A stretch of 61,988 nt of DNA from Pseudomonadota bacterium (lineage in GTDB: Bacteria; Pseudomonadota; Alphaproteobacteria; SHVP01), in assembly GCA_027622715.1 (NCBI GenBank), contig JAQBYN010000018.1, positions 1-61,988 of the forward strand, given 5' to 3'. Made by a program: the position numbers and the translations under genes. Within the stretch, counting starts at the first letter, position 1; every line of letters begins with the position of its first letter. A model generated the notes under the pieces. The model was given only the letters and a program-made list of their open reading frames with translations. It was not told the origin of the DNA and did not search any database. Positions 34,566 through 43,549 of this stretch are shown here, one piece after another.

Positions 34566-36089
34566 TCAAGCGCCCGTGCTGCCCCCTGAAAAGGTCCCGC
34601 CATACGTGTCGCGCAGGGTCTTTTTCGTCACCTTCCCCATGGCGTTGCGGGGCAGCGTGTCAACGAAGAACACGCGCTTGGGCCGCTTAAATCGTGCCAA
34701 CCGACCGTCGAGAGCGCCGAGGACAGCGGCTTCGTCGATGCCCGCGTCAACCCGTGTGACCACCGCCACCACCGCCTCGCCGAAGTCGCCATGCGGCACG
34801 CCGATCACCGCGCTTTCGCCAACGCCGGGCACGGCATCGATTTCGGCTTCAATTTCTTTGGGATAGATGTTCAGACCGCCGCTGATAATCAGGTCCTTCG
34901 CCCGGCCCACGAGAGATACCCGACCGTCATCCGACATTGTCGCCATGTCGCCGGTGCGAAAATAGCCGTCGCTCGACATGTCCTCGGCGGTCTTTTCGGG
35001 CATCCGCCAGTACCCTTTGAACAGGTTCGGCCCCGCCACCTCAAGACCGCCGACCGCACCGGGTTCGAGTGCCCGGCCGTCGTCGCCGACCACCCTCACA
35101 CGCACGTCGGATAGCGCGTAGCCGACGGTGCCGGCAAGCCGCGCACCCTCAAGCGGGTTGGAGGCAATCATCCCCGCCTCGGTCATCCCGTAGCGCTCCA
35201 AGATGGTGTGCCCGGTACGCGCCTGGAATGCGTCAAATGTCTCCGGCAACAGCGGCGCCGAGCCCGAGATGAACAGCCGTATGTCTTGGCAGGCCGCCGC
35301 CGTGAAACGCGCCTCGCCAAGCAGCCGCGTATAGAACGTCGGCACGCCCATCATCACCGTGGCACGCGATAGCGCGTCGATCACCTCGCTTGCGCTAAAC
35401 GAGTCGTGAAAAATCATCCCCGATCCATTCAACAGCGCGCAATGCGTGGCCACGAACAACCCGTGCACATGGTAAATCGGCAACGCGTGCAACAGGACGT
35501 CGCCCGGTACGAATCCCCATATGTCGTGCAGCGTGAGCGCGTTCGACGACAAATTGTCGTGGCTCAGCATCGCGCCCTTGGGTTTGCCGGTGGTGCCGCT
35601 GGTGTAGATGATCGAGGCGAGGTCGCGGCCAGCGACCGGGTGAATGTCGGACGCACCGCCGCCACACCCCGCGCTGGCATCGATCAACGTGCCGGTGCCG
35701 TCGGCGTTCAGCGTGTGCACCGGCGTGCCGCCAACGGCGCCGGCAATCTTCGGCCGCGCCGCGTCGGACGTGACGAACAAGCGCGGCTCGGCATCCGCGA
35801 CAAAGTAGCGAACTTCTGCCGCCTCATAGCCCGTGTTCAACGGCAAATAGACCAAGCCCGCCTTAAGGCAAGCAAGATAAAGAAAAATGGCCTCGGGCGA
35901 TTTGTCGACCTGGACCGCGATCCGGTCGCCGGGCACCGCCCCGCCCGCCCGCAGGAATTGGGCAAACCGGTCGCTCCAAGCCGCGAGATCGGCGTAGGAA
36001 AATACGCCGCGTGTCGGGCTGTCGATAAAGACCGCCCCGCGGTCGGCAGGAAATCGGCTTTCAAACAATGCGAACAGGTTGCCGGTCAC
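34566..36089 (-). CDS. Malonyl-CoA synthase-like ligase
   Basis: 507 residues from GTG (GGAG upstream). YTSGTTGKPKGAMLSHDNLSSN, ALPIYHVHGLFVA, RYGMTEAGM and C-terminal PRNAMGKVTK are typical of the MatB group of adenylate-forming enzymes. Would form malonyl-CoA (or methylmalonyl-CoA) from the free diacid, ATP and CoA. No malonyl-CoA decarboxylase or malonate transporter is adjacent in the window, so the physiological role is open. Confidence 0.87.
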   Translation of the reverse strand: MTGNLFALFESRFPADRGAVFIDSPTRGVFSYADLAAWSDRFAQFLRAGGAVPGDRIAVQVDKSPEAIFLYLACLKAGLVYLPLNTGYEAAEVRYFVADAEPRLFVTSDAARPKIAGAVGGTPVHTLNADGTGTLIDASAGCGGGASDIHPVAGRDLASIIYTSGTTGKPKGAMLSHDNLSSNALTLHDIWGFVPGDVLLHALPIYHVHGLFVATHCALLNGSGMIFHDSFSASEVIDALSRATVMMGVPTFYTRLLGEARFTAAACQDIRLFISGSAPLLPETFDAFQARTGHTILERYGMTEAGMIASNPLEGARLAGTVGYALSDVRVRVVGDDGRALEPGAVGGLEVAGPNLFKGYWRMPEKTAEDMSSDGYFRTGDMATMSDDGRVSLVGRAKDLIISGGLNIYPKEIEAEIDAVPGVGESAVIGVPHGDFGEAVVAVVTRVDAGIDEAAVLGALDGRLARFKRPKRVFFVDTLPRNAMGKVTKKTLRDTYGGTFSGGSTGA

Positions 36090-36240
36090 GCAGGCTCCGC
36101 CGGTTGGTCATGAAAAGCGGCCGGCATGGTGGCATCTGGACCGCGGTGCGCCAAGCGCTGCCCGGATCGTGGGCCGCAAACCAGCCGGGCCCGTTGGGCG
36201 ACACCGTAGCGCGCCACCTGCACAAGCTCACCGAGGACGC

Positions 36241-36246
36241 TAGAAT
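36241..36246 (+). promoter_or_regulatory. Possible -10 box (TAGAAT) before the PaiB-like gene
   Basis: TAGAAT in the same GCTAGAATGG context seen before the methyltransferase gene; the ATG lies about 60 bp downstream. No clear -35. Confidence 0.3.
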
Positions 36247-36306
36247 GGGCCCATCCTAACAGACCCAACCGCCTGGGCATGCCGCCCGCCGGGGAGACCC
36301 ACCATC

Positions 36307-36936
36307 ATGTATGTGCCTGCGCCGTTTGCATTTCCGCCGCACCAACGCGGCGCGCTGTTCGATATCATCGAAACCCACCCCTTTGCGCTGATGACGGTGG
36401 CCACCGGCGGCACGCTGGATGCCGTTCACGTCCCGCTCTTGATCGATCGCGAACGCGGGGCATCTGGCACACTGCGCGGCCATGTCGCGCGCGCTAATCC
36501 GATCTGGCAGGCGTTTGGCGGCGACGCGCTGGTCGTATTCCACGGGCCGCACGCTTATGTGTCGCCAGATTGGTACACGACGCCGGGACTAGTGCCGACT
36601 TGGAACTACGTCGCGGTGCACGCTTACGGCGTCCCGCAGGTGATCGGCGAACCCGACCGCGTCCTCGCTCTCCTCGCCGATCTAAGTGCGGCTGCCGAGG
36701 CAACATTGGCGCCCAAGCCGCCGTGGACACTCGACAAGGTGCCGGGGGCATCGCGCGATGCGCTCCTCGGCGGCATCGTCGCCTTTGAAATCGGGGTCAC
36801 CCGGTTGGAAGGCAAACAAAAACTCAGTCAGAACCGGCACCCTGCCGACATCGCCGGTGTCGAAACCGCCCTGCGCACGCGCGGCGACGAAGCGAACCGC
36901 GCGGTGGCGAACCTGATGGCAGCGACGAAGGCCTAA
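36307..36936 (+). CDS. FMN-binding protein of the PaiB family
   Basis: 209 residues: MYVPAPFAFP start, HPFALMTVATGG, HAYVSPDWY with PTWNYVAVHAYG, and KQKLSQNR near the C-terminus. These are hallmark PaiB segments (split-barrel FMN-binding fold). PaiB is called a negative regulator of sporulation and protease genes in Bacillus; in Gram-negatives it may act as a flavin reductase or heme-related protein. Divergent from the malonyl-CoA synthase-like gene across 217 bp. Confidence 0.9.
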   Translation: MYVPAPFAFPPHQRGALFDIIETHPFALMTVATGGTLDAVHVPLLIDRERGASGTLRGHVARANPIWQAFGGDALVVFHGPHAYVSPDWYTTPGLVPTWNYVAVHAYGVPQVIGEPDRVLALLADLSAAAEATLAPKPPWTLDKVPGASRDALLGGIVAFEIGVTRLEGKQKLSQNRHPADIAGVETALRTRGDEANRAVANLMAATKA

Positions 36937-36960
36937 CGCCGCGGTGCCCGCTAGGTCGAT

Positions 36961-37662
36961 CTAGTTGCCGCGTTTGTCCATGCCATAGACAAACCTGTAG
37001 AGCCCAATTTGTGGCGCGCTCTCGACGCCGTACGCGTTGAGCGCCTCTGGCCCAAAGGCGTCGCGCGCCGCGGCGCGCACGATCTGATCGGTGCTGGCCT
37101 CGATCACCGCCAGCCATTCGACTTTTTCTAAAACCGGCATTGCCCCGCCCAGGGCTCGCGCCTTCGCGCCGGTGGCATTGGCGGCCTCAAGAATGTTCTC
37201 CGCCAGGCAGACGCCAACGACGCCCTCAAGCTTGACCATCGGTGCAAAAACCGTATCGCGCAGATGGTCGCGCAGCTTCTTCTGACCGGCGTCGTCTTGC
37301 GGCGGAAAAAACCGCACCGCCGCCACCGCCCCACCAACGCCATGCATCATGTCGATGGTCAGTCGCGCCGTCATACGGTCGAGGACCGCCAGTTGCGGGA
37401 TGACTTTACGGCTCCACTCGGTTTGGTTGCCGACCCGTTCGCCGTATCCTGCACCGGTCAGGACCGAATAGTTCTCGGTCTCGTACGTCGCGAAGTATTC
37501 CACCTTGGCATCGACGGCGTCGTAGAACCGCGCACGGTAAAATCCGGGGGTGTCCAACGCGCGTTCGTCGATATGCTCGCGCACAAACCACTCGCGCAGC
37601 TCTGTATCGAAGGTGGGATTGGTTTCGGTCCACGAAACCAGCATGCCTTTGTCGTCAGCCAT
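36961..37662 (-). CDS. Hypothetical protein, possible dimeric alpha/beta-barrel (two repeats)
   Basis: 233 residues, no family recognised with confidence. Two similar halves may be present: MLVSWTETNPTFDTELREWF with FYRARFYDAVDAKVEYFATYE, and a later KLRDHLRDTVF with VEWLAVIEAST. The pattern is reminiscent of EthD/ABM-type ferredoxin-like folds. It starts two bases after the stop of the next upstream gene, so the two form a unit. Confidence 0.6.
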   Translation of the reverse strand: MADDKGMLVSWTETNPTFDTELREWFVREHIDERALDTPGFYRARFYDAVDAKVEYFATYETENYSVLTGAGYGERVGNQTEWSRKVIPQLAVLDRMTARLTIDMMHGVGGAVAAVRFFPPQDDAGQKKLRDHLRDTVFAPMVKLEGVVGVCLAENILEAANATGAKARALGGAMPVLEKVEWLAVIEASTDQIVRAAARDAFGPEALNAYGVESAPQIGLYRFVYGMDKRGN

Positions 37663-37664
37663 TT

Positions 37665-38378
37665 CTACCTCTGCAACTCGACAAGTTCGTAGTGTGTCAT
37701 CATGTAGCCCGTCACCGCGCCTTTAAGAAAGATATAGTCGCCGTCAGCGGTGCACCACATATCATAGGGCGGATGCGTTTCAGGCAACTGCCCATCCGTG
37801 CCGACGATGCGAAAATGCAAGGACGCGAAACTCCCGGCGGCCACCACACATTTTTCCTCACCGACAAATTCTATCCCGAATCCAAGGCGAAAGATGGTTG
37901 GCCCGGTCGCCCCGCGATGATCGGGCGACGAGATCATCATGTCGTTCATGAATTGCGTGCCGGGCCCCTTACTCAGGTCATAGCAATTGAGCAGCCAGCC
38001 GTCCGACGCGATCGCGTGGTTGCCAAAGCCGCGCGGCTTCTCGGCAACCGCGACGCGCTGCTCTAACCGTCCTTCGGCTGCACTAAACGTCTGACATTCG
38101 GCCTCGGTATCGGAAAACCGAAACCAGCCCGAACCAACAAAATCACCGCCCACGGTCAGCCGCACCGACGAATCATTGGGTCGCCAATCCTGGCCAACGG
38201 TCACCGATACATCACGGATCACCGCCGGCGCGTCATCAATTTCGCAATGCGCGGTCAGCGTACGCGAACCGCCGCTGTGCTTGGTCATTGTGAACCATTC
38301 GCGGCCCCGCTCCGCGTCCATCCGGTCCGGTTTCTTGCTGGTATAGCGGATCCGCCCGAAGGCCGTTTGGTGGGTCAT
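37665..38378 (-). CDS. Hypothetical protein, beta-rich, function unknown
   Basis: 237 residues from ATG 38378 (GAGGGGA upstream, spacing long). Alternating polar/hydrophobic strands (LTAHCEIDDAPAVIRDVSV, TADGDYIFLKGAV) suggest a beta-barrel or lipocalin-like fold; no signal peptide. Two bases separate it from the downstream hypothetical gene. No function can be assigned. Confidence 0.6.
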   Translation of the reverse strand: MTHQTAFGRIRYTSKKPDRMDAERGREWFTMTKHSGGSRTLTAHCEIDDAPAVIRDVSVTVGQDWRPNDSSVRLTVGGDFVGSGWFRFSDTEAECQTFSAAEGRLEQRVAVAEKPRGFGNHAIASDGWLLNCYDLSKGPGTQFMNDMMISSPDHRGATGPTIFRLGFGIEFVGEEKCVVAAGSFASLHFRIVGTDGQLPETHPPYDMWCTADGDYIFLKGAVTGYMMTHYELVELQR

Positions 38379-38472
38379 ATATCTGGTTCCCCTCAATCCC
38401 CGACTGGCGTTGTGCCGCTAGCTTTGGTAGCACCTTGGGGACAGGCCCGCCAGTAGGGCGAAAGGTTGCACG

Positions 38473-40212
38473 ATGCCCCCCGACGCGACAACCACCGTCA
38501 TGGTTGATGTATTCATCTTCTTGATCGCCGCGGTGGTGATCGTGCCGATTTTTCATCGCCTCCGCGCAAGCCCCATCCTCGGCTATCTCGCAATCGGCGT
38601 GTTCATTGGCCCGCACGGCTTCGGCCTTATCGACGACGTCGAGAGCGTCGCCAGCTTGGCCGAACTCGGCGTGGTCTTTTTGCTGTTCACCATCGGTCTG
38701 GAACTCCCGCTGCGCCGTCTTTGGGCGATGCGCCGGCTGGTGTTCGGAATGGGGGCGGTACAGGTCCTAACCACCGCGGTTGTCATCGGTGGTGTCGCCT
38801 TCGCCTGGGGCAACACATTCAATGCCGCCGTGGTTCTCGGGCTGTGCCTCGCTTTATCGTCAACCGCCATTGTCGTCCAGCTGCTGGCCGAACGCGGTGA
38901 ACTGGCGACGCCGGCCGGTCACGGCGCGTTCTCGGTTCTGCTCTTTCAGGACTTGGCCGTGGTGCCGATTTTGTTCCTGCTGCCGGTGTTGGGCGGCAAT
39001 GCCGGTAACTTTGCCGTCGACCTGGCGGTGGCGCTCGGCACCGCAGTCGGCGCGGTGTTTTTGATCTACGTCGTGGGACGTCGCGCGTTGCGCCCCTTGT
39101 TTCGCGTCATTGCCGGCACCCGCAGCGCCGAGCTATTCGTTGCCACCACCTTGCTGGTCACGTTGGGCATTGCCACGCTCACCAACCTCGCCGGGCTGTC
39201 GATGGCGCTGGGCGCGTTCTTGGCGGGCCTCCTGTTGGCGGAGACCGAATTCCGTCATCAGGTTGAAACCGACATCCAGCCGTTCAAAGGGTTGCTGCTC
39301 GGCCTCTTCTTTATCTCGGTTGGGATGGGGGTCGACTTCGCCGCCGTCGCCGACCGTTTGCATTGGGTGGCAATTTCGGTGCTCGGCTTAATGGCGCTCA
39401 AGGGCGTACTGGCGGCCGGTGCGGCGCTGGCCTTTCGCCAACCGCGCACGGTGGCGCTGCAGGTTGGTTTCTTGTTGTCGCAATCGGGCGAGTTCGCCTT
39501 CATCGTCGTGGGGGCCGCGCTTGCGCTTCGGATACTGCCGGGCGAGGTGGCGCAATTCATGATCATCGTCGCCGGCGTCACCATGATGGCAACACCGGTC
39601 GTCGTCGCGATCGGTCGCCGCGCCGTGTTGCTCATGGACCATCATGCGCTCGAAATCCGCCCCAATGCCCAAATGGCCGCGCCGGATTTAGAAGATCACA
39701 TCGTGTTGGCTGGTTTCGGCAGGGTCGGGCAGACCATCGGCCGGCTCCTCGAAGCGCAAAAGGTGCCCTACATCGCGCTCGATCTGGATGCCCGCCGCCT
39801 CGGTGCGTGTCGCGCCCATGGTTTGCCGGTCTTCTACGGCGACGCGTGCCGCAAAGATGTTCTCGAACGCGCCCGCGCGGGCCATGCCGCCTGTATCGTC
39901 GTGACGATGGACGATCCCGCGCGGGCCGCGCTCACGCTTGCCACGATGCGACAGACTTGGCCGGGGGTGCCTGTTCTGCTGCGCGCCCGTGACCGCAAAC
40001 ACGCGACCGAACTCGAACACGCCGGCGCCGCCGGCACGGTGCCGGAAACCGTTGAGGCGAGCCTCCAACTCGCCGCCAAAACCCTGCGCTTGCTCGGCAT
40101 GCCGCACGAATCCGTCACCCCGCTCATCGAAACCGCCCGCGACGATGAATACGCCGCCCCAACACCCATTCTCGGCGAGCCGGCGGACCCAAAGGCGGAG
40201 GAGAGCCCCTAA
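38473..40212 (+). CDS. CPA2-family monovalent cation:proton antiporter (KefB/KefC-like)
   Basis: 579 residues: about 12 membrane segments of the Na/H-exchanger fold (LGYLAIGVFIGPHG, LFQDLAVVPILF, QSGEFAFIV), then a cytoplasmic RCK/TrkA-N domain (HIVLAGFGRVGQTIG, with a nucleotide-binding glycine loop, and VFYGDACRKDVLERA). Exports K+ or Na+ in exchange for protons, gated by a nucleotide or glutathione-like ligand. Its stop overlaps the convergent DinB stop. Confidence 0.93.
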   Translation: MPPDATTTVMVDVFIFLIAAVVIVPIFHRLRASPILGYLAIGVFIGPHGFGLIDDVESVASLAELGVVFLLFTIGLELPLRRLWAMRRLVFGMGAVQVLTTAVVIGGVAFAWGNTFNAAVVLGLCLALSSTAIVVQLLAERGELATPAGHGAFSVLLFQDLAVVPILFLLPVLGGNAGNFAVDLAVALGTAVGAVFLIYVVGRRALRPLFRVIAGTRSAELFVATTLLVTLGIATLTNLAGLSMALGAFLAGLLLAETEFRHQVETDIQPFKGLLLGLFFISVGMGVDFAAVADRLHWVAISVLGLMALKGVLAAGAALAFRQPRTVALQVGFLLSQSGEFAFIVVGAALALRILPGEVAQFMIIVAGVTMMATPVVVAIGRRAVLLMDHHALEIRPNAQMAAPDLEDHIVLAGFGRVGQTIGRLLEAQKVPYIALDLDARRLGACRAHGLPVFYGDACRKDVLERARAGHAACIVVTMDDPARAALTLATMRQTWPGVPVLLRARDRKHATELEHAGAAGTVPETVEASLQLAAKTLRLLGMPHESVTPLIETARDDEYAAPTPILGEPADPKAEESP

Positions 40213-40718
40213 CCCTTCGACCGGCCCGTCGCCATCAGGAACGGGAAGAAGTCGAGCGGCGGCACCTCTTGGCCAAATGCGGTCAGCATCGCGTGGACCT
40301 GGCCGCGGTGGTGGGTTTCATGGTTGAACAAGTTGGCCACCATCAGGTTCGTTGCGATCGCCACGTCCTCGCCGTTGCGCGCCTTGAACCGAATCGGCGC
40401 TTTGAGGCCGGCGTCGTCTAACCCATCCACCGCCGCAACAATGCGTGCGTCTAGCGCCACCCGCGCTGCGCGCGTGTCGGCAAACGTCGCGTGCTGCACC
40501 GCGCCCAACCCGTCGGGTGCGTCGCCGTTGCCGTCGATCCGGTGCATCCAGAACAGGTCGGTCGCGACAATATGATTCAACGTCTTGTGCACGGAGCCAA
40601 AAAACGCGCCTCTGTCGGCAAAATAGTCGGCCTCGCTCAGCAGGGCCGCCACGTCGAACAGCCGCGCGTTGACCCACTGGTTGTGTTCGGCGCGCAGCGT
40701 TAAATAGTGCTTCATCAT
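40209..40718 (-). CDS. DinB-family protein (putative metal-dependent thiol transferase/hydrolase)
   Basis: 169 residues; ATG at 40718 or 40715 (tandem). The metal-triad histidines of the DinB four-helix bundle are visible in KTLNHIVATDLFW and NHETHHRGQVHAML. Family members bind Zn or Ni and act with bacillithiol, mycothiol or similar thiols; the actual partner is unknown here. Convergent with, and stop-overlapping, the antiporter gene. Confidence 0.88.
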   Translation of the reverse strand: MMKHYLTLRAEHNQWVNARLFDVAALLSEADYFADRGAFFGSVHKTLNHIVATDLFWMHRIDGNGDAPDGLGAVQHATFADTRAARVALDARIVAAVDGLDDAGLKAPIRFKARNGEDVAIATNLMVANLFNHETHHRGQVHAMLTAFGQEVPPLDFFPFLMATGRSKG

Positions 40719-40734
40719 GGTGTGGTCTCCCGCT

Positions 40735-41718
40735 TTATGGTTTGCGCGTGATGGCTGCCGCGAAGGTCGCCGCATCGACGTTGCCACCGGACGCCACCAC
40801 CACAACCGTCTTACCCTTAAGATCGAGTTTGCCGGACAGCACCGCTGCCAACGCCACCGCGCCGCCCGGTTCGGTGACGACTTTCAAATGCTCGAACGCT
40901 GCGGCCATCGCATCCCGGACCTCGTCGTCGCTCACCGCGACCCCGCCCGAGAGAAGTGCAGCGTTCACGGCAAAAGTCAGGACACCCGGTTCGGGCACCA
41001 ATAACGCATCACAGATCGAATGCGCCCCCGGCTCATTGGCCACGCGCTCGCCCGCTACCAGCGATCGTGCCGTGTCGTCAAAGCCGGCCGGTTCAACACC
41101 GTACAGCGCCGCCGCCGGAAAATGCATCTTGATCGCGGTTGCGGTCCCGGCCATCAACCCGCCGCCGCCGCACGGCACTAACACCACATCGGGCACGATG
41201 CCGCGTGCGGTCAGGTCCTCCGCGATCTCCAGCCCCACGGTTCCCTGGCCTGCGATGACAAAGGGATCGTCGAACGGCGGCACCAACACCCGGCCCTCGG
41301 TCTCGGCCATTTCGGTGGCGCGCGCCACCATGCTGTGGCGGTCGCCCTCGTGGAGCACCACCGTCGCACCGAACGCGCGACACCGTGCAACCTTCAGCGC
41401 CGGCGCCGTCGCCGGCATGACGACAATCGACGAGGTCCCCGCCAACGTCGCAGAAGCCGCTACGGCCTGCGCGTGATTGCCGGACGAGTAACACAACACG
41501 CCGCGCTTCTTTTCGGCTTCGCTCAAGCGGCTGATCCGGTTCCACGCGCCGCGCAACTTGAACGCCCCGGTTTTCTGCAGCATCTCCGCTTTGATAATAA
41601 TCCGCGCGCCAGCGCGTTCGTTGAGCAGCGCGGCTTCCAGCAACGGCGTGCGCGCCGCCACCCCCTTCAGGCGGCTCGCGGCCTCAACGATGTCGTCGTA
41701 TGTCGGTGGCTTAGTCAC
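40735..41718 (-). CDS. Threonine/serine dehydratase (PLP fold type II)
   Basis: 327 residues from GTG. The Schiff-base lysine lies in KTGAFKLRGA; SSGNHAQAVA and the phosphate-binding PCGGGGLMAG loop are intact. The short form lacks a C-terminal ACT regulatory domain, so it is likely a catabolic L-threonine/L-serine (or beta-hydroxyaspartate-type) ammonia-lyase. It is 16 bp upstream of the DinB-family gene on the same strand. Confidence 0.92.
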   Translation of the reverse strand: MTKPPTYDDIVEAASRLKGVAARTPLLEAALLNERAGARIIIKAEMLQKTGAFKLRGAWNRISRLSEAEKKRGVLCYSSGNHAQAVAASATLAGTSSIVVMPATAPALKVARCRAFGATVVLHEGDRHSMVARATEMAETEGRVLVPPFDDPFVIAGQGTVGLEIAEDLTARGIVPDVVLVPCGGGGLMAGTATAIKMHFPAAALYGVEPAGFDDTARSLVAGERVANEPGAHSICDALLVPEPGVLTFAVNAALLSGGVAVSDDEVRDAMAAAFEHLKVVTEPGGAVALAAVLSGKLDLKGKTVVVVASGGNVDAATFAAAITRKP

Positions 41719-41745
41719 GTTGCCTCGTGCCCAAACTTGTCAGCC

Positions 41746-42600
41746 TCACGGCAAATCCTTGAAAAACGCGTCGATCGCCGCCAGCGATTCGGGCTCGTCC
41801 AGCAGCGGCGTGTGACCCCGGTTCGGAATCGTCGCGGCTTGCAGATCCGGTTTCGCTTGGCGCATTTCTTCGACCGTTTCAGCCGTCAGGATGCCCGACC
41901 ATGCGCCACGAATCGACAAGATCGGTTTATCTTTCAGCGCCTCGAACTTGGCCCAACTGTGCGGCGGGTTGGTGCGCCCGCGGTAGGCGTCGCCCATCTT
42001 GGGGTCGAAATCGAATCGCACCCGGGCATCGCGGGTCTCGACGAATGTCGCCCGCGCGCGGTCCATCCATTGCGCATCACTCAAGCCCGGCGTGGTTTTT
42101 TCCGACCAGGCGCGAAACGCCGCACAGGCCGCGTCCCAATCGGGGTAGGCGTAGGGCAGGTCGAAATACTTGCCGACCTTACCGCGGCCGCCGCTGCGCA
42201 CTGCTGGGCCGACATCGTTCAGCACGACCGCGGCAATCAAATCGGGCCGGCTCAGTGCCAAGGTCATCGTCACCAACCCGCCACGCGAGGTGCCGACGAA
42301 GATCGCTGCTTTGACGCTGGTGCCATCGAGTAGATCGACGACATCGGCGGCATCGTTGTTGACCTGATAGTTCATGTAATCCAAATCGCGGTCGGATCGT
42401 CCGCAGCCGCGATAATCCAGGCAAATAACCTGGCGCTCAGCCGCAAGATGCGTGGCCAGGGCGTGAAAGTCGCGCGAATTACGCGTCAACCCGCTCAGGC
42501 ACAAAACCGGTGTGCGTGCGCTCTCTTCCGGACCATAGCTGCGGAAATGAAGCGCCAGCCCGTTGCGGGTCTGATGGGTGTATTCGCGGTATTCGGCCAC
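41746..42600 (-). CDS. Alpha/beta hydrolase, paralogue 1
   Basis: 284 residues from GTG with AGGAGA upstream. VLCLSGLTRNSRDFH, LDYRGCGRSD, the nucleophile elbow GTSRGG with Ser, and a late GHTPLLDEP with the catalytic His. Closely related to the next gene upstream (same LSGLTRNS and YRGxGRSD segments), so the pair comes from a tandem duplication. Unlike the tandem hydrolase in the 10.5 kb operon, the catalytic Ser is intact. Possible esterase or enol-lactone hydrolase. Confidence 0.9.
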   Translation of the reverse strand: MAEYREYTHQTRNGLALHFRSYGPEESARTPVLCLSGLTRNSRDFHALATHLAAERQVICLDYRGCGRSDRDLDYMNYQVNNDAADVVDLLDGTSVKAAIFVGTSRGGLVTMTLALSRPDLIAAVVLNDVGPAVRSGGRGKVGKYFDLPYAYPDWDAACAAFRAWSEKTTPGLSDAQWMDRARATFVETRDARVRFDFDPKMGDAYRGRTNPPHSWAKFEALKDKPILSIRGAWSGILTAETVEEMRQAKPDLQAATIPNRGHTPLLDEPESLAAIDAFFKDLP

Positions 42601-42651
42601 GGCGTCTCCTGGTCGGGCGCCGCGGACTCTATCGGCACAGATTGACGCGCG

Positions 42652-43539
42652 CTACCCGTGCGTTGTTTCCCGCCCATCGATGCGGGCGACCAAAGGATCC
42701 AGCGCCGCACGAACCTCGGGTTCGTCCAAAACTGGGTTGTGCCCACAATTGGGCACCGTCACGCGTATCAGATCGGGTTTCACGTCGGCCATTTTGTCGA
42801 ACGTTGCCGCCGTCAACACATCGGACAGATCGCCGCGGATAGCCAGGACGGGAACGTTGGCCAGGGCACCGAACAAAGCCCACAGGTCTGGAGGCGTCCC
42901 GCTCGGGCGTGCCTTGGCAATGCGAATATCGTAGTCGGGCACGATGCGACCAGCTTTCTCGACAAAGCTATCGTGGGTTAGGTCGTCCCAGTCGGCGTCC
43001 GACTTGCCGGGGTGCGCCAGCCCATAACGGTTCTTGCACTCGGCGACTGCCTCGGCCCAGCTGCCATACGATTCGTCCTTGCCGGCGTAGCTGCCGATCC
43101 GCGCAATCGCGGCCGCCGGAATTTCGGGCCCGATATCGTTCATCACCACCCCGGCAAGCAACGTCGGCCGCGCAACGGCCAACCCCATCGCCACCAGTCC
43201 GCCCAGCGATGTACCGATGACAATGGCGCGGTGCACGCTGGTTACCGCCGCCAGGTCGAGCACGTCGCGAACATAGGTCTCGGGCTGATAATTCTGCGGG
43301 TTTTGATCGTAGTCCGATCGCCCGCGTCCGCGATAATCCAGCGCGACGACCCGGCGCTCGGCCGCCATTCGCATCGCCAGCCGGTGAAAATCTTTGGAAT
43401 TCCGGGTCAGACCCGACAGGCAAAAGACCGCCGTCTTCGTCGACAGGCGGTCGCCGTAGTCGCGGAAATAGAGTTGCGTGCCGTCGCCCACCGTAAAGGT
43501 GCGCGCGCGGTAGCCTGCCTCGGGCGCCGCAGCATTCAT
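42652..43539 (-). CDS. Alpha/beta hydrolase, paralogue 2
   Basis: 295 residues; AAAGGA precedes the ATG. VFCLSGLTRNSKDFH, LDYRGRGRSD, the nucleophile elbow GTSLGG and the terminal GHNPVLDEPE with His. It shares motifs with the following gene at matching positions. The two are separated by 51 bp and likely cotranscribed. Substrate unknown; the two copies may have diverged in specificity. Confidence 0.9.
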   Translation of the reverse strand: MNAAAPEAGYRARTFTVGDGTQLYFRDYGDRLSTKTAVFCLSGLTRNSKDFHRLAMRMAAERRVVALDYRGRGRSDYDQNPQNYQPETYVRDVLDLAAVTSVHRAIVIGTSLGGLVAMGLAVARPTLLAGVVMNDIGPEIPAAAIARIGSYAGKDESYGSWAEAVAECKNRYGLAHPGKSDADWDDLTHDSFVEKAGRIVPDYDIRIAKARPSGTPPDLWALFGALANVPVLAIRGDLSDVLTAATFDKMADVKPDLIRVTVPNCGHNPVLDEPEVRAALDPLVARIDGRETTHG

Positions 43540-43549
43540 TGCCGGTCCT

